Assembly (NCBI RefSeq): GCF_051859025.1
Contig: NZ_JBHYGL010000017.1
Span: 13,130 to 77,129 of the forward strand
Source: Falsiroseomonas sp051859025
GTDB lineage: Bacteria; Pseudomonadota; Alphaproteobacteria; Acetobacterales; Acetobacteraceae
Reading direction: 5' to 3'
Length of the DNA: 64,000 nt
Within the stretch, counting starts at the first letter, position 1; each line of letters begins with the position of its first letter. Below, in pieces: positions 24,692-33,858 of this stretch. The notes under the pieces were generated by a model. That model saw only the letters and a program-made list of their open reading frames with translations. It was not told where the DNA came from and did not search any database. The position numbers and the translations under genes are program-made.

Positions 24692-26953
24692 CTATCGGGC
24701 GGCGGCCGGCTTTGGCGCCCGTGGCCTGGCGGGCATCAGCCGCGCACGCGGCACCATGAAGCGGCCGAAGGTCGTGCCCGGCGGCGCCTCCTCCGGCAGG
24801 GGCATGGCTTCCAGCTCGCCCCAGGCATCGGCTCGCTCCGCGGCGGTCAGGAAGCCCTTATCCTCCAGCCAGTCGCCGAGCTGGCGGTAGTCCAGCACCG
24901 TGGGCCCCTGGTTCGCCGCCGCGGCACGGCCCTTCACGCTGGCCGCATCCTCGGGCAGGGCGATGCCGGCGATGGCATCGCCGACATGCACCTCCGTCAT
25001 GCCGGAGCCCAGCAATTGCTGCGCGAACTTCGTCTTCGGCGGCAGGCGTCGCAGGAGGATGCCGACGCGCTGCTCCGGCCTGGCGACATAGGCGTAGAGG
25101 TGAAGCGCGGAACCCTCGGCGAAGACCAGGGACCTGGCGGCGCGGTAGAGCGCGATCTGGTCGGCAAGGGACCGCTCCTCCGGCCGCAGCACCTGCCAGC
25201 CCGCCCGCAGGAAGGCCCGTTCCAGCGCATCCTCCGCCGCGAAGCGCGCCGGCGGGGCGAGTGAGGCGCGGGAGACATAGAGGCCCGGCAGCGTGGCGGG
25301 GCCGTCCTGCCCCGCCGGGCCGGCCATGCGCCGGACGAATTGCCGGAAGACGGGATGGCCCGCCGCGACATCGGGGGATGCGTTCAGCATCAGGACCGAT
25401 GGCACCGCCAGTTGTTCGAAGATGGTGGGGCGGATCACCACATGCAGCTTCTTCCCGCCCAGCCCCAGCAGCCGCAGCGTGGCCTGGATGTAGGAACGCT
25501 CCAGCGTCAGGCTGGCGAAGCGCGCGGCGTTGCCCGGGCGCGGGGAGGCGAGGGTCCAGACGATGCCGTCGGCCCAGTCCCGCAGCGGCTCCATCGCCCA
25601 GAGCCGGCCGAGGCTTTCCGTCAGGAAGTGCCCGAAATGATGATGCAGGCTGCCGCCATAGAGCCACCTTCCCCGCTGCGTGATGGGCGTCCGCAGCGCC
25701 GGCCCGCAGGCTTCCAGCGCCACGGCCAGGTCGGGCCTCGGCATGTGCACGCGGCCGCCGGCGCGATGGAGGCTGCGCGGGATGATGGCGCCCGATGCCG
25801 TGTAGGGGCCGCCATCGACGGCCGTGCCGGTGGGGCTGCCGTAGCCGTACTCGGCCTCGATCGCCGGGTCGGCCAGCGCGAGGATGCGCATGGATGGCAG
25901 CACCACGGCGTTGTCGTGATGCTCGATCGCCGGTTCCTCGTCATAGCCGACATGCCGGTCCAGGAAGGCGCGCAGCAGGTCGCGGTTCCGGTCGGCCACG
26001 GCTTCTGCCTCGGCCGGGTCCGCGCCGGTCGTCCCGGCATCCGCCGCTTCCGGCAGGGTTGCTGCCGGCGGGGTGTCCCCGGTGCCGGTTGGCGCCTCCG
26101 TCGGGGCCCCAATCGCACCAGGGGCGGGCGGGATGGCCAGGCGGAAGCGCGCCGGAATGCGGAAGGGCGCGCGCAGCCGGGTGGGGTCCCGTGCTGCCTC
26201 CTTGTCCGCCAGCAGGGCGCGGAATTCGGCCTCCCCCAGTTCCGGCGCATCGGGCGGTATGGCCTGGGGGAAGGCCTGGGCGGCCAGGCGCTTGGCCTCC
26301 ATGCGCCAATGCCCGCCATGCTGGCTGGCGATCGCCTCGGCCGACCAGGTCACGGACAGGCGCTTCGCCTGGGTTTCCTCGAACAGCGCGGCGTCGACGA
26401 ATTTCAGGTGGAACAGGTAGAGGTCGGGATCGAGTTCCGCGGGCTGCGGGCAGTGATGGAAGCCGGGCCGCCAGACCACCGGCACGCGGGAGACCAGCGG
26501 CTTGCAGTAGCGCTGGCTGAACTTCGCGAAGCCGCGCTGGGCGAGGATGGGCTGCGCCGGGTCCAGCGCCGCTTCCGCCCCTGCCACCTGCACCACATCG
26601 CAGCCCATGGCACGCAGCGTCGGATGCCGCGACCGGGCGATGAGATCGGCCAGGCCCGCATGGCGCGCCGGATCGGCGACGAGGAATTCATCGGCGTCGG
26701 AGAAGATGACCGCATCGTAGTAGGCCAGCAGCGACGCCTGGTAGTGGCTGACGCAGCGCGCCCGCGCCACCTCCTCGAATTCGCCCCGGGGCAGGCGGAT
26801 GGTGTTGGCGACCACGCCATCGGCGCTGCCATCGGTGGATCCGTGGTCGAGGCAGAACAGGTTCTCCGCGCCGACCTCCCGCCCGTAATGCGCGGCCCAG
26901 AGCCGGAGGAACAGGGGCTCGTTGTAGACCATGGTGAAGGCGGCGATCTTCAT
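24692..26953 (-). CDS. Two-domain glycosyltransferase (GT2-like plus GT61-like fusion)
   Basis: A 753-residue protein. Residues 1-230 look like a GT2/GT92-type domain (AAFTMVYNEPLFLRLWAAHY and a DxD-type FSDADEFLV at 84-92). A Pro/Ala/Thr-rich linker spans about 300-345. Residues about 400-690 look like a GT61/DUF563 domain (SLHHHFGHFLTESLGRLWAM, FEQLAVPSVLML, and the acceptor end FAEGSALHLYAYV). The start (ATG complementing 26951-26953) follows a gap of about 250 bp in which I see no gene. There is no membrane segment, so a cytoplasmic enzyme adding sugar to a lipid or surface glycan is likely. Substrates unknown. Confidence 0.82.
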   Translation of the reverse strand: MKIAAFTMVYNEPLFLRLWAAHYGREVGAENLFCLDHGSTDGSADGVVANTIRLPRGEFEEVARARCVSHYQASLLAYYDAVIFSDADEFLVADPARHAGLADLIARSRHPTLRAMGCDVVQVAGAEAALDPAQPILAQRGFAKFSQRYCKPLVSRVPVVWRPGFHHCPQPAELDPDLYLFHLKFVDAALFEETQAKRLSVTWSAEAIASQHGGHWRMEAKRLAAQAFPQAIPPDAPELGEAEFRALLADKEAARDPTRLRAPFRIPARFRLAIPPAPGAIGAPTEAPTGTGDTPPAATLPEAADAGTTGADPAEAEAVADRNRDLLRAFLDRHVGYDEEPAIEHHDNAVVLPSMRILALADPAIEAEYGYGSPTGTAVDGGPYTASGAIIPRSLHRAGGRVHMPRPDLAVALEACGPALRTPITQRGRWLYGGSLHHHFGHFLTESLGRLWAMEPLRDWADGIVWTLASPRPGNAARFASLTLERSYIQATLRLLGLGGKKLHVVIRPTIFEQLAVPSVLMLNASPDVAAGHPVFRQFVRRMAGPAGQDGPATLPGLYVSRASLAPPARFAAEDALERAFLRAGWQVLRPEERSLADQIALYRAARSLVFAEGSALHLYAYVARPEQRVGILLRRLPPKTKFAQQLLGSGMTEVHVGDAIAGIALPEDAASVKGRAAAANQGPTVLDYRQLGDWLEDKGFLTAAERADAWGELEAMPLPEEAPPGTTFGRFMVPRARLMPARPRAPKPAAAR

Positions 26954-27208
26954 CGCGGCTGATTGCTCCCCCTGGCTGCCGAGGTCCCTGCCACGGGTGC
27001 CGCGGTGGGCGTGGCAGGGGCGCCGGTGCGCAGGGCGCGCCGGCCGAGCCTGGAACCCGCGGGCGGAGCATCGCCGATCTGTCCGGCGATGGCCAGACCC
27101 GTGGGCCGATCCCCGCGCTATGGACGGGCCATGGCCGGATCGGCGCTGGCCTTCGCGATTCCGAAGGCGCGAGCAACGCGCCACCGGGATGAGGGCGGGG
27201 GCGAGGCG

Positions 27209-27859
27209 TCAGCGCCGCCGGCCGCGCCGATGCCTGCCCTTGCCGATGGGCTTCGCGGGGGGTGTCGGGGATTGCGGCGCGGCATGTTCGAGCGCGAGTG
27301 ACGGCTCCGGCGCCAGGGATGGCGCGGCCTTCGGTGTCCCGGCCGCTGCCTCAACGGCCGCAGCGGGAGGGCCATCCCGCGCCGGCCCCGGCGCCGCTTC
27401 CGATGGGGGTTCCGAAGGGGCTTCCGATCGGGAGGCCAGCGGCTTCGCGAGCCATACGAGGCCGGCCGCTCCGGGCCCCGCGGGCAGCACGGCCAGCTGC
27501 CGGTAGCCATGGCGCAGGAAGAAGCCCGGCGCCTCGAACTCATAGGCACGCACGAGCAGCTGGGCCAGGCCATGCTTGCGGGCCGCATCCTCCGCCGCCA
27601 GCAGGAGGCGGCGGCCGACGCCCTGGTTCCGCGCTGCCTCCGCCACCCAGAACTGCCCGAGCTCGGCCACGCCCAGCATGCCGCTGATGGATACCGCGCC
27701 GATCGCCTCCCCGTTAGTCCCGCGCGCCACCACCCAGCTCGCCAACCGGCCCATGCCGGGCTGCACGGCCTGGCGCCGGCGCCGCTTGCCGTCCTGGCGG
27801 ACCGTCAGCACCAGCTCTTCGGGCGGCTTCGGGGTGGCCTCGATTCCAAACTCGATCAT
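27209..27859 (-). CDS. GNAT-family N-acetyltransferase with a low-complexity tail
   Basis: A 216-residue protein. Residues 1-145 form a GNAT domain: GAVSISGMLGVAELGQFWVAE, then the acetyl-CoA loop RNQGVGRRLLLAAEDAARK and FEAPGFFLRHGYRQLAVLP. The last 65 residues are Pro/Ala-rich and end in a basic KGRHRRGRRR, which could bind nucleic acid or anionic surfaces. The ATG complementing 27857-27859 was chosen as the first Met of the domain; upstream codons are not GNAT-like. Acceptor unknown. Confidence 0.82.
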   Translation of the reverse strand: MIEFGIEATPKPPEELVLTVRQDGKRRRRQAVQPGMGRLASWVVARGTNGEAIGAVSISGMLGVAELGQFWVAEAARNQGVGRRLLLAAEDAARKHGLAQLLVRAYEFEAPGFFLRHGYRQLAVLPAGPGAAGLVWLAKPLASRSEAPSEPPSEAAPGPARDGPPAAAVEAAAGTPKAAPSLAPEPSLALEHAAPQSPTPPAKPIGKGRHRRGRRR

Positions 27860-28071
27860 GGGTTCTCCGTCGATGACGCGCGGCACGGGCCGGCATCGAA
27901 GCCTTGAGGTGGCGCAGGGTTCCGGCGCCTCGCAATTGCCGTCCTGTTTGCTCGTATAGGAGGATGGCGGTGTAGGTCCGCTTAAACGGCGCTGGTCGAT
28001 AGGACGTGATCGCCAGGCGTGACGAAGGGCCGGCACCTTGACCAGCCGGCCGGGCCCACGATGTCCCGGCC

Positions 28072-29199
28072 ATGCCCCATCCTTCGACCTGGATGCGCGT
28101 CACGCCTCAGGGGCTGTGGTGCGAAGCCGGTGACTTCTTCATCGATCCCGTCCGGGCCGTGCCCCATGCCGTGATCACCCATGGCCATTCCGACCATGCA
28201 CGGCCGGACCACGGCGCCGTGCTCGGCACGCCGGAGACGCTCGCCATCATGACCCAGCGCATGGGTGAGGGGCGGGCCGGGCATGTCCAGCAGGCGCTGC
28301 GATACGGGGAGGTCGTGGTGCGCAACGGCGTCGCCATCCGCCTGGTGCCGGCGGGGCATGTGCTGGGATCGGCCCAGGTGGTGCTGGACTGGCAGGGCAG
28401 CCGGATCGTGATCTCCGGCGACTACAAGAGGCGCCTCGACCCCACCTGCACGCTGTTCGAGCCGGTGGAATGCGACGTCTTCGTCACCGAGGCGACCTTC
28501 GCCCTGCCGGTCTTCCGCCACCCGCCCGCGGATGTGGAGGTGGGGCGGCTGCTGGACAGCGTGCGGCTGTTCCCGGACCGCGCGCACCTGGTCGGCGTCT
28601 ATGCGCTGGGCAAGTGCCAGCGGCTGATCGCCTTGTTGCGCCAGGCCGGCTGGGACCGGCCGATCTGGCTGCATGGCGGGCTGCTGGCGATGTGCGAACT
28701 CTATGCGCGGCACGGCATCGACCTCGGCGACCTGCGCCCCGTGCCGACGCCCGCGAAGCGTGGCGGCGGTGGCCTGCTGGCCGGGGAGATCGTGCTGGCG
28801 CCCACGGGCGCGGAGGCGACGCCATGGGTGCGGCGCCTGGCGGAACCCGTGATCTGCGCGGCGTCCGGCTGGATGCGGGTCCGTCAGCGCGCCAAGGCCA
28901 AGGGCGTCGAACTGCCCCTCATCGTCTCCGACCACGCGGATTGGGAGGAGTTGCTGCAGACGGTGGAGGAAGTGCGCGCGCCAGAGGTCTGGGTGACGCA
29001 TGGGCGGGACGATGCGCTAGTCCACGCCATGGGCCTGCGTGGCGTGAAGGGCCGCGCCCTGCATCTGCTGGGCCGGGGCGAGGAGGATGAGGCGCTAGAG
29101 GCGCCAGCGCCTTCGGGCGAGGCGCCAGGCGCCGAGGAGATGGCCGCGCCAGCAGGAACGGAGCGTGAGGTGGGTGCAGGTGGTGCGGATGCGGGATGA
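28072..29199 (+). CDS. Ligase-associated DNA exonuclease (MBL fold)
   Basis: A 375-residue metallo-beta-lactamase/beta-CASP-type nuclease of the ligase-associated repair set. Metal motif: VITHGHSDHARPDH, then VPAGHVLGSAQVV, VISGDYKRR and LIVSDHADW. It pairs functionally with pdeM, the helicase and the ATP-dependent ligase. The family domain ends near residue 335; the last 40 residues are Ala/Glu/Pro-rich and their codons overlap the 3' end of the convergent glycosyltransferase by 105 bp. The ATG is the first plausible one after the divergent acetyltransferase. Confidence 0.92.
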   Translation: MPHPSTWMRVTPQGLWCEAGDFFIDPVRAVPHAVITHGHSDHARPDHGAVLGTPETLAIMTQRMGEGRAGHVQQALRYGEVVVRNGVAIRLVPAGHVLGSAQVVLDWQGSRIVISGDYKRRLDPTCTLFEPVECDVFVTEATFALPVFRHPPADVEVGRLLDSVRLFPDRAHLVGVYALGKCQRLIALLRQAGWDRPIWLHGGLLAMCELYARHGIDLGDLRPVPTPAKRGGGGLLAGEIVLAPTGAEATPWVRRLAEPVICAASGWMRVRQRAKAKGVELPLIVSDHADWEELLQTVEEVRAPEVWVTHGRDDALVHAMGLRGVKGRALHLLGRGEEDEALEAPAPSGEAPGAEEMAAPAGTEREVGAGGADAG

Positions 29200-29865
29200 C
29201 CGGCCGATGCGCTGCCCCCAGGCCTTCTCGAACGCCGCCTGGCACCTCAGGAAACCGGCATCGACGCGGCCGGGGCTGAGGTGATGCAGGTGGAAGTCGA
29301 TCACCCAGGCGCTGCGCCCGGCCTGCCGGGCCGCGAGACAGAGATCCGTGCCGTAGAGATGGAAACCCGCGAGGTCCGCGGATGGCACGATCCCCGTTCC
29401 GCCCTTGAGCAGAAGAAAATTCTCGTCGAGGCTGTGCACCAGGCCGGGGAAGGGGCCGCGCGCCTGGTCCGCGCCATGCGGGTCCGTGATGCGGATGAGC
29501 AGTTGTCCTTCGGGCGAGGCACCCGCATTGCCGGCGATGGCCCAGGACGGGTCATGCGCCTCCAGCGTCGCCAGCCTGGCCCGCAGCACCGCGGCGCAGT
29601 CGCCGATCAGGCGCACATCCTGGTGGCAGCAGATGATGAAGTGGCCACGGGCACGGCGGATCATCTCCGCCAGCCCCGTGAAGGCGCACCAGCGATTGCC
29701 CTGGCTGTTGTCGAGGTGGATGAACTCCGCATGCCCGAAGCCATGCGCCACGAAGCTGGCCTGCATGGCCAACCATTGCGCGTGGTCCGTCACGAGGGTG
29801 CAGATGGAGAATTCGGGCGCCGCTGCCTCGCTGATGGTCTCCGGCAGGGCGGCGATGCTGTTCAC
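29095..29865 (-). CDS. GT2-like glycosyltransferase
   Basis: A 256-residue protein resembling the Glyco_tranf_2_5 group: FSICTLVTDHAQWLAMQASFV, then ARGHFIICCHQDVRLIG, whose HQDV is a hallmark of this group, and GFHLYGTDLCLAARQAG. The C-terminal 35 residues are Arg-rich (LLGAWRLARRRWRL) and antisense to the exonuclease tail. It is the second glycosyltransferase inside the repair set. Acceptor unknown. The divergent ligase gene starts 41 bp from its start. Confidence 0.8.
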   Translation of the reverse strand: MNSIAALPETISEAAAPEFSICTLVTDHAQWLAMQASFVAHGFGHAEFIHLDNSQGNRWCAFTGLAEMIRRARGHFIICCHQDVRLIGDCAAVLRARLATLEAHDPSWAIAGNAGASPEGQLLIRITDPHGADQARGPFPGLVHSLDENFLLLKGGTGIVPSADLAGFHLYGTDLCLAARQAGRSAWVIDFHLHHLSPGRVDAGFLRCQAAFEKAWGQRIGRSSRIRTTCTHLTLRSCWRGHLLGAWRLARRRWRL

Positions 29866-29906
29866 GGCGCCGTGTTGTTACAGGGGCGTCGCCAGGGGGG
29901 CAAGCA

Positions 29907-31508
29907 ATGAGCCTGCCGGCCTTTTCGGCGCTGCTGGAACGCCTCGCCTTCACGCCGGGGCGGAATGCCAAGCTCGCGCTGCTGCGGCAGTGGTTCGCGA
30001 CGCAGCCGGACCCGGATCGCGGCGTCGGGCTGGCGGCGCTGACGGGGGAGCTTTCCCTCAGCGCCGCCAAGCCGGCGCTGGTGCGCGAGCTGGCGGCGTC
30101 CCGCACCGATCCCGTGCTGTTCGACCTGTCCTATGACTATGTCGGCGATCTCGCGGAGACCGTCGCGCTGATCTGGGTGCCGCGTGCCGGGGTCAATGCG
30201 CCGCCGCCATCCCTGGCGGAGGTGGTGGAGGCGCTGGAGGCTACGCCGAAATCCGAATTGCCGGCGCTGATCGCGGGCTGGCTGGATACGCTGGATGCCA
30301 ATGGGCGCCTCGCCCTCATCAAGCTGGTGACGGGCGGGCTCCGTGTCGGCATCTCCGCGCGCCTGGCCAAGACGGCGCTAGCGGAATGGGCGGGCGTCGA
30401 GGTCGCGGCGGTGGAGGAGGTTTGGCACGGCCTCACGCTGCCCTACCTCGACCTGTTTGCCTGGCTGGAGAAGCGCGGCCCGCAGCCGGATGCGCGCGAC
30501 CTGCCGGTGTTCCGGCCCCTCATGCTGGCCCACCCGCTGGAGGAGCCGGACCTCGCCGCACTGGATCCCGCGCAGCACAGGGCGGAGTGGAAGTGGGACG
30601 GCATCCGCGTGCAACTCTCCGCCACCGGCGGCGGCCGGCGCATCTGGTCCCGCGGCGCGGAGGATATTTCCGCGGGCTTTCCCGAGATCATCGCCGCGAT
30701 GGACTTTCGGGCCGTGCTGGATGGGGAGTTGCTGGTGGTGCGGGAGGGCGAGGTAGCGCCCTTCGCGGACCTCCAGCAGCGGCTGAACCGGAAGGTGGTG
30801 AGTGCCCGGATGCAGGCGGCGCATCCCGTCGCCGTCCGGCTCTATGACATCCTGTTCGATGGGGACGAGGATTGTCGCGCGTTGCCCTTCGACGAACGCC
30901 GCGCAAGGCTGGAGGCGTGGTTCGAACGCACCAGGCCGGCGCGGATGGAGCTTTCCGCGCAGATCGCCTTCGCCTCGATCGACCAGCTTTCCGCCATCCG
31001 CGACGGCGCCCGGGCGGCGGCGATCGAGGGGCTGATGATCAAGCGCGCCGACAGCCCCTATGTCGCCGGGCGCGTGAAGGGGATGTGGTGGAAGTGGAAG
31101 CGCGCGCCGCTCGGCGTCGATGCGGTGCTGATGTATGCGCAGCGGGGCCACGGCAAGCGCAGCTCCTACTACTCCGACTACACCTTCGGGCTCTGGCGGC
31201 CGGACGGGCAGGGGGGCGAGGAACTGGTGCCGATCGGCAAGGCCTATAGCGGCTACACGGACCAGGAACTGCTGTGGCTGGACCGCTGGATCCGCAACCA
31301 CACCACCGCCCGCTTCGGCCCGGTGCGGGAGGTGGAGAAGGGCCTGGTGCTGGAGGTGATCTTCGATGCCGCCCAGCGCAGCGGCCGGCACAAATCCGGC
31401 GTCGCGCTCCGCTTCCCCCGCATCGCCCGGATCCGCGCCGACAAGCCGGCTGAGGAGGCGGACCGGCTGGCGACGCTGGAGGCGATGATCGCGGGGGAGG
31501 AGGCGTGA
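29907..31508 (+). CDS. ATP-dependent DNA ligase of the bacterial damage-response set
   Basis: A 533-residue single-chain ATP ligase. The adenylation Lys is in EWKWDGIR (Lys229), motif III is AVLDGELLVV, motif IV is EGLMIKRADSPYVAGR, motif V WWKWKRAPLGVDAVL. The N-terminal DNA-binding domain (about 1-200) and C-terminal OB domain complete the type seen in the cisplatin-damage-response ligases that associate with the helicase, PdeM and MBL exonuclease. It is not NAD-dependent LigA, which must be elsewhere in the genome. Confidence 0.94.
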   Translation: MSLPAFSALLERLAFTPGRNAKLALLRQWFATQPDPDRGVGLAALTGELSLSAAKPALVRELAASRTDPVLFDLSYDYVGDLAETVALIWVPRAGVNAPPPSLAEVVEALEATPKSELPALIAGWLDTLDANGRLALIKLVTGGLRVGISARLAKTALAEWAGVEVAAVEEVWHGLTLPYLDLFAWLEKRGPQPDARDLPVFRPLMLAHPLEEPDLAALDPAQHRAEWKWDGIRVQLSATGGGRRIWSRGAEDISAGFPEIIAAMDFRAVLDGELLVVREGEVAPFADLQQRLNRKVVSARMQAAHPVAVRLYDILFDGDEDCRALPFDERRARLEAWFERTRPARMELSAQIAFASIDQLSAIRDGARAAAIEGLMIKRADSPYVAGRVKGMWWKWKRAPLGVDAVLMYAQRGHGKRSSYYSDYTFGLWRPDGQGGEELVPIGKAYSGYTDQELLWLDRWIRNHTTARFGPVREVEKGLVLEVIFDAAQRSGRHKSGVALRFPRIARIRADKPAEEADRLATLEAMIAGEEA

Positions 31509-31663
31509 GGCCCTCAGTTTCTAACCCGATTTAGCTCTTTTAGCACTTTTAGCACCGTTTTCGCGGGGTCCGACCGGGCGGTTTGGGTGCAATTCGGATG
31601 CTGATGGGTGAAACATATCAGGAACGCAAGCCTGGATGGTAGCGGTTTATGGCGCCCTGCCCC
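31509..31663. other. AT-richer intergenic stretch with short direct repeats
   Basis: 155 bp between the convergent ligase and DUF4139 genes. It is markedly less GC-rich than its neighbours and contains TTTTAGCAC twice in tandem near 31537-31555. No gene, tRNA or clear terminator was found; no inverted repeat suggests an insertion element. A leftover of an older insertion is possible. Confidence 0.5.
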
Positions 31664-33727
31664 TCACTCCATCCGCGCCAGCAGATCCTGCGCCGCCCGC
31701 GCCCAGCCATCCCAGGCGGCATCGGCGGCGGTGCCGGCGCGGTCGGCGGCCAGGCTCGCGGCGTTCAGGCGGCGGCGGGCTTCCTCCCGCTCCGCCCCGC
31801 TGCGGTCCTCCGCCGCCGCGCGGGCGCGGGTCAGCGCGGCCTCCGCGGTGCGGTAGCCGCGGATGGCGGTGCGGGCGGCATCCAGCAACCCGCGCAGTTC
31901 CGCCATGCGGTCCGCCAGCGCGGCCAGGCGGTCGCGGCCCGGGGCCTCGGCGGGCAGGCGTTCCAGCGTGACGCGCAGATTCTCCAGCGTCGCGGGGCCG
32001 CCGGGCAGGCGGCGCAGGCTCTGCTCCACATCGATGTCGCGCCAGCGCAGCAGGATCGGGTCGCCGAGGCCCGCATCCCAGACCGGCAATTCGCGCCGGG
32101 TCTCCTGTTCCCAGGCGAAGCGCAGCGTCTGCGGGCCGCCTTCCAGCACCACCTCATGCCGCAGGCCGAAATCGCCCTCCGCCGCCACCGTGAAGCGCGG
32201 CGTGAAGCCGGGGCGGCGGGGCAGGTCCACCACCATCCGCGCGCCGCGCCCGGCATCCGGGGCGGCGCCGGGGTCCAGCGCGAGGGCGGCTTCCTGGCGC
32301 ACCACCAGGCGCAGCACCACCACGCCACGGCGGAAATCGGCGCCGGCCGGCCTTTCCCCGCCAGCCTGGGCGGATGACAGGCGCAGGTCGCGGTCCCGCG
32401 CGAAGCCGACCAGCCGTGTCTCCCCGGGCGCCACGGCGCGGATCTCGGCATCGCCGAGGAAGGCACCGGCCTCCGGCCCCTCCGCGCCATAGAGCGTGGC
32501 CAGGCCATCGGGCAGCGTGTGGCCGGAGGTGTTGCGCAGCCGCAGCGCGGAGAGCGGGTTGCGGGCCTGGAGGTCCTGCACCCACCACAGCCTTTCGGCG
32601 GGCAGCGTGGCATCGAGGAAGGGGAGGTTCGCCGTTTCCCCGCTTCGCACCGTCACGGGGTTCGGCAGGGCGAAGGCGACGCGGCCGGCGGCGCTGGCGG
32701 GCAGGGCGGCGGGCACGGGGGCCACGCTGTCGGCGAAGCGTAGCGCGGCTTCCGGCGCGGGGGCGGCCCCGGGGGCGGCCATGGCGCGCGGGGCCGGGGC
32801 CGCCATCGCCGGGGCCATCGCCAGGGGCATTGGCGCCGGGGGCGGTGGGGTGGCGCCGGTATCAGCGCGGACGGAAACTCCCTCCGCCACCCGCACCGGC
32901 AGGTCGGGGCGCGCGACGCGGATGGGCGCGTAGAGTGCCTGCTGGAAGGCGGCGGGATTGCCGGAGACGAGGGCGAGGCGGACCCCGTTCCAATCCGCGC
33001 CGGACCGGTTCTCCACCACCGCCCATCCCTGCAGCCGCGCCTCCCCCTGCCGCGCGGGCACGACCAGGCGCCAGGAGGGTTTCCAGAGCGGCGCGGCGGC
33101 GACGTAGCCGATCGAGACCTCCCGCGCCGTCGTGGCGCCGGCCAGCCGCACCTCCACCACGCGGCTGTCGGCGGTGCTGGCGGCGGCCAGGGCTTCGGCG
33201 GCGCGGCGGAGGCGGCCGGCGAGGTCCGGGTCGGCGAATCGGATGGAATCGCCATCGGCCAGCGACAGGCTGCGCAGGCCCTGTTCCGTCACCAGCGTGA
33301 GGCGCAGCGCGGGGGCGGCGTTCGGCGGCTGCACCTCCTCCGCATCCACCAGGCGGCCCGTGGCGCCCGCGGCCTCCACCGCCTGGCCGCGCAGCGCGCG
33401 CAGCAGGGTGGCGCGGTTGGCGAAATCCTCGGGCTTCAGGGGCAGGCCGCGGAAGGCTTCTGCCACCAGGTCCTGCGCGGGCAGGCGCACGCCTTCGACG
33501 CGGCCGGCGGGGTCGCGCACCAGCAGGGATTTCAGGACATCGTCCACATCCTCCACCGGGATGCGGAAGGATAGCGGCGCATCGGGCGCCAGGCGGCCCG
33601 CACGCTCGATCTGCGCCAGGCCGGCATTGGACAGCGTGACGGTCGTGACGGGGAGGTCCTGCGCGCCCGCCGGGAACCACACCGGCAAGGCCAGGAGCAG
33701 GGGGGCGAGCAGCAGGTGCTTGCGCAT
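31664..33727 (-). CDS. Exported DUF4139-domain protein
   Basis: A 687-residue protein with a Sec signal (MRKHLLLAPLLLALPVWFPAGAQ). The region from about residue 200 contains GYVAAAPLWKPSWRLVV and GWAVVENRSGADWNGVRLALVSG, characteristic of the DUF4139 domain found in MuiA-like and other periplasmic proteins. A proline/alanine-rich segment (about 290-340) precedes further beta-rich domain sequence, and the C-terminal 80 residues are helical with coiled-coil potential. Function unknown. Confidence 0.82.
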   Translation of the reverse strand: MRKHLLLAPLLLALPVWFPAGAQDLPVTTVTLSNAGLAQIERAGRLAPDAPLSFRIPVEDVDDVLKSLLVRDPAGRVEGVRLPAQDLVAEAFRGLPLKPEDFANRATLLRALRGQAVEAAGATGRLVDAEEVQPPNAAPALRLTLVTEQGLRSLSLADGDSIRFADPDLAGRLRRAAEALAAASTADSRVVEVRLAGATTAREVSIGYVAAAPLWKPSWRLVVPARQGEARLQGWAVVENRSGADWNGVRLALVSGNPAAFQQALYAPIRVARPDLPVRVAEGVSVRADTGATPPPPAPMPLAMAPAMAAPAPRAMAAPGAAPAPEAALRFADSVAPVPAALPASAAGRVAFALPNPVTVRSGETANLPFLDATLPAERLWWVQDLQARNPLSALRLRNTSGHTLPDGLATLYGAEGPEAGAFLGDAEIRAVAPGETRLVGFARDRDLRLSSAQAGGERPAGADFRRGVVVLRLVVRQEAALALDPGAAPDAGRGARMVVDLPRRPGFTPRFTVAAEGDFGLRHEVVLEGGPQTLRFAWEQETRRELPVWDAGLGDPILLRWRDIDVEQSLRRLPGGPATLENLRVTLERLPAEAPGRDRLAALADRMAELRGLLDAARTAIRGYRTAEAALTRARAAAEDRSGAEREEARRRLNAASLAADRAGTAADAAWDGWARAAQDLLARME

Positions 33728-33801
33728 GGGGTGGGTTCCTCCGTCCGCGCATGGTGGGGGCGGCGGCGCCTGGGGGGAAGCGGGATGCGGTAGCGCGACA
33801 C

Positions 33802-33827
33802 TTGCGAACGCTTCTCAATTGCGATAA
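33802..33827 (+). promoter_or_regulatory. Fur-like iron box upstream of the Fe(III)-binding protein gene
   Basis: The sequence TTGCGAACGCTTCTCAATTG and the bases after it resemble the proteobacterial Fur consensus of the form TTGCGAATGATTCTCATTTGC: it has the TTGCGAA and TTCTCAA halves around a CGC centre and an AT-rich flank, GATAATCA. It lies about 30-55 bp before the ATG of the Fe-binding protein, next to bfd and bfr. Fur binding is inference from similarity. Confidence 0.55.
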
Positions 33828-33858
33828 TCAGGGGTCAACGCACACGGAAAGGCCGCCA

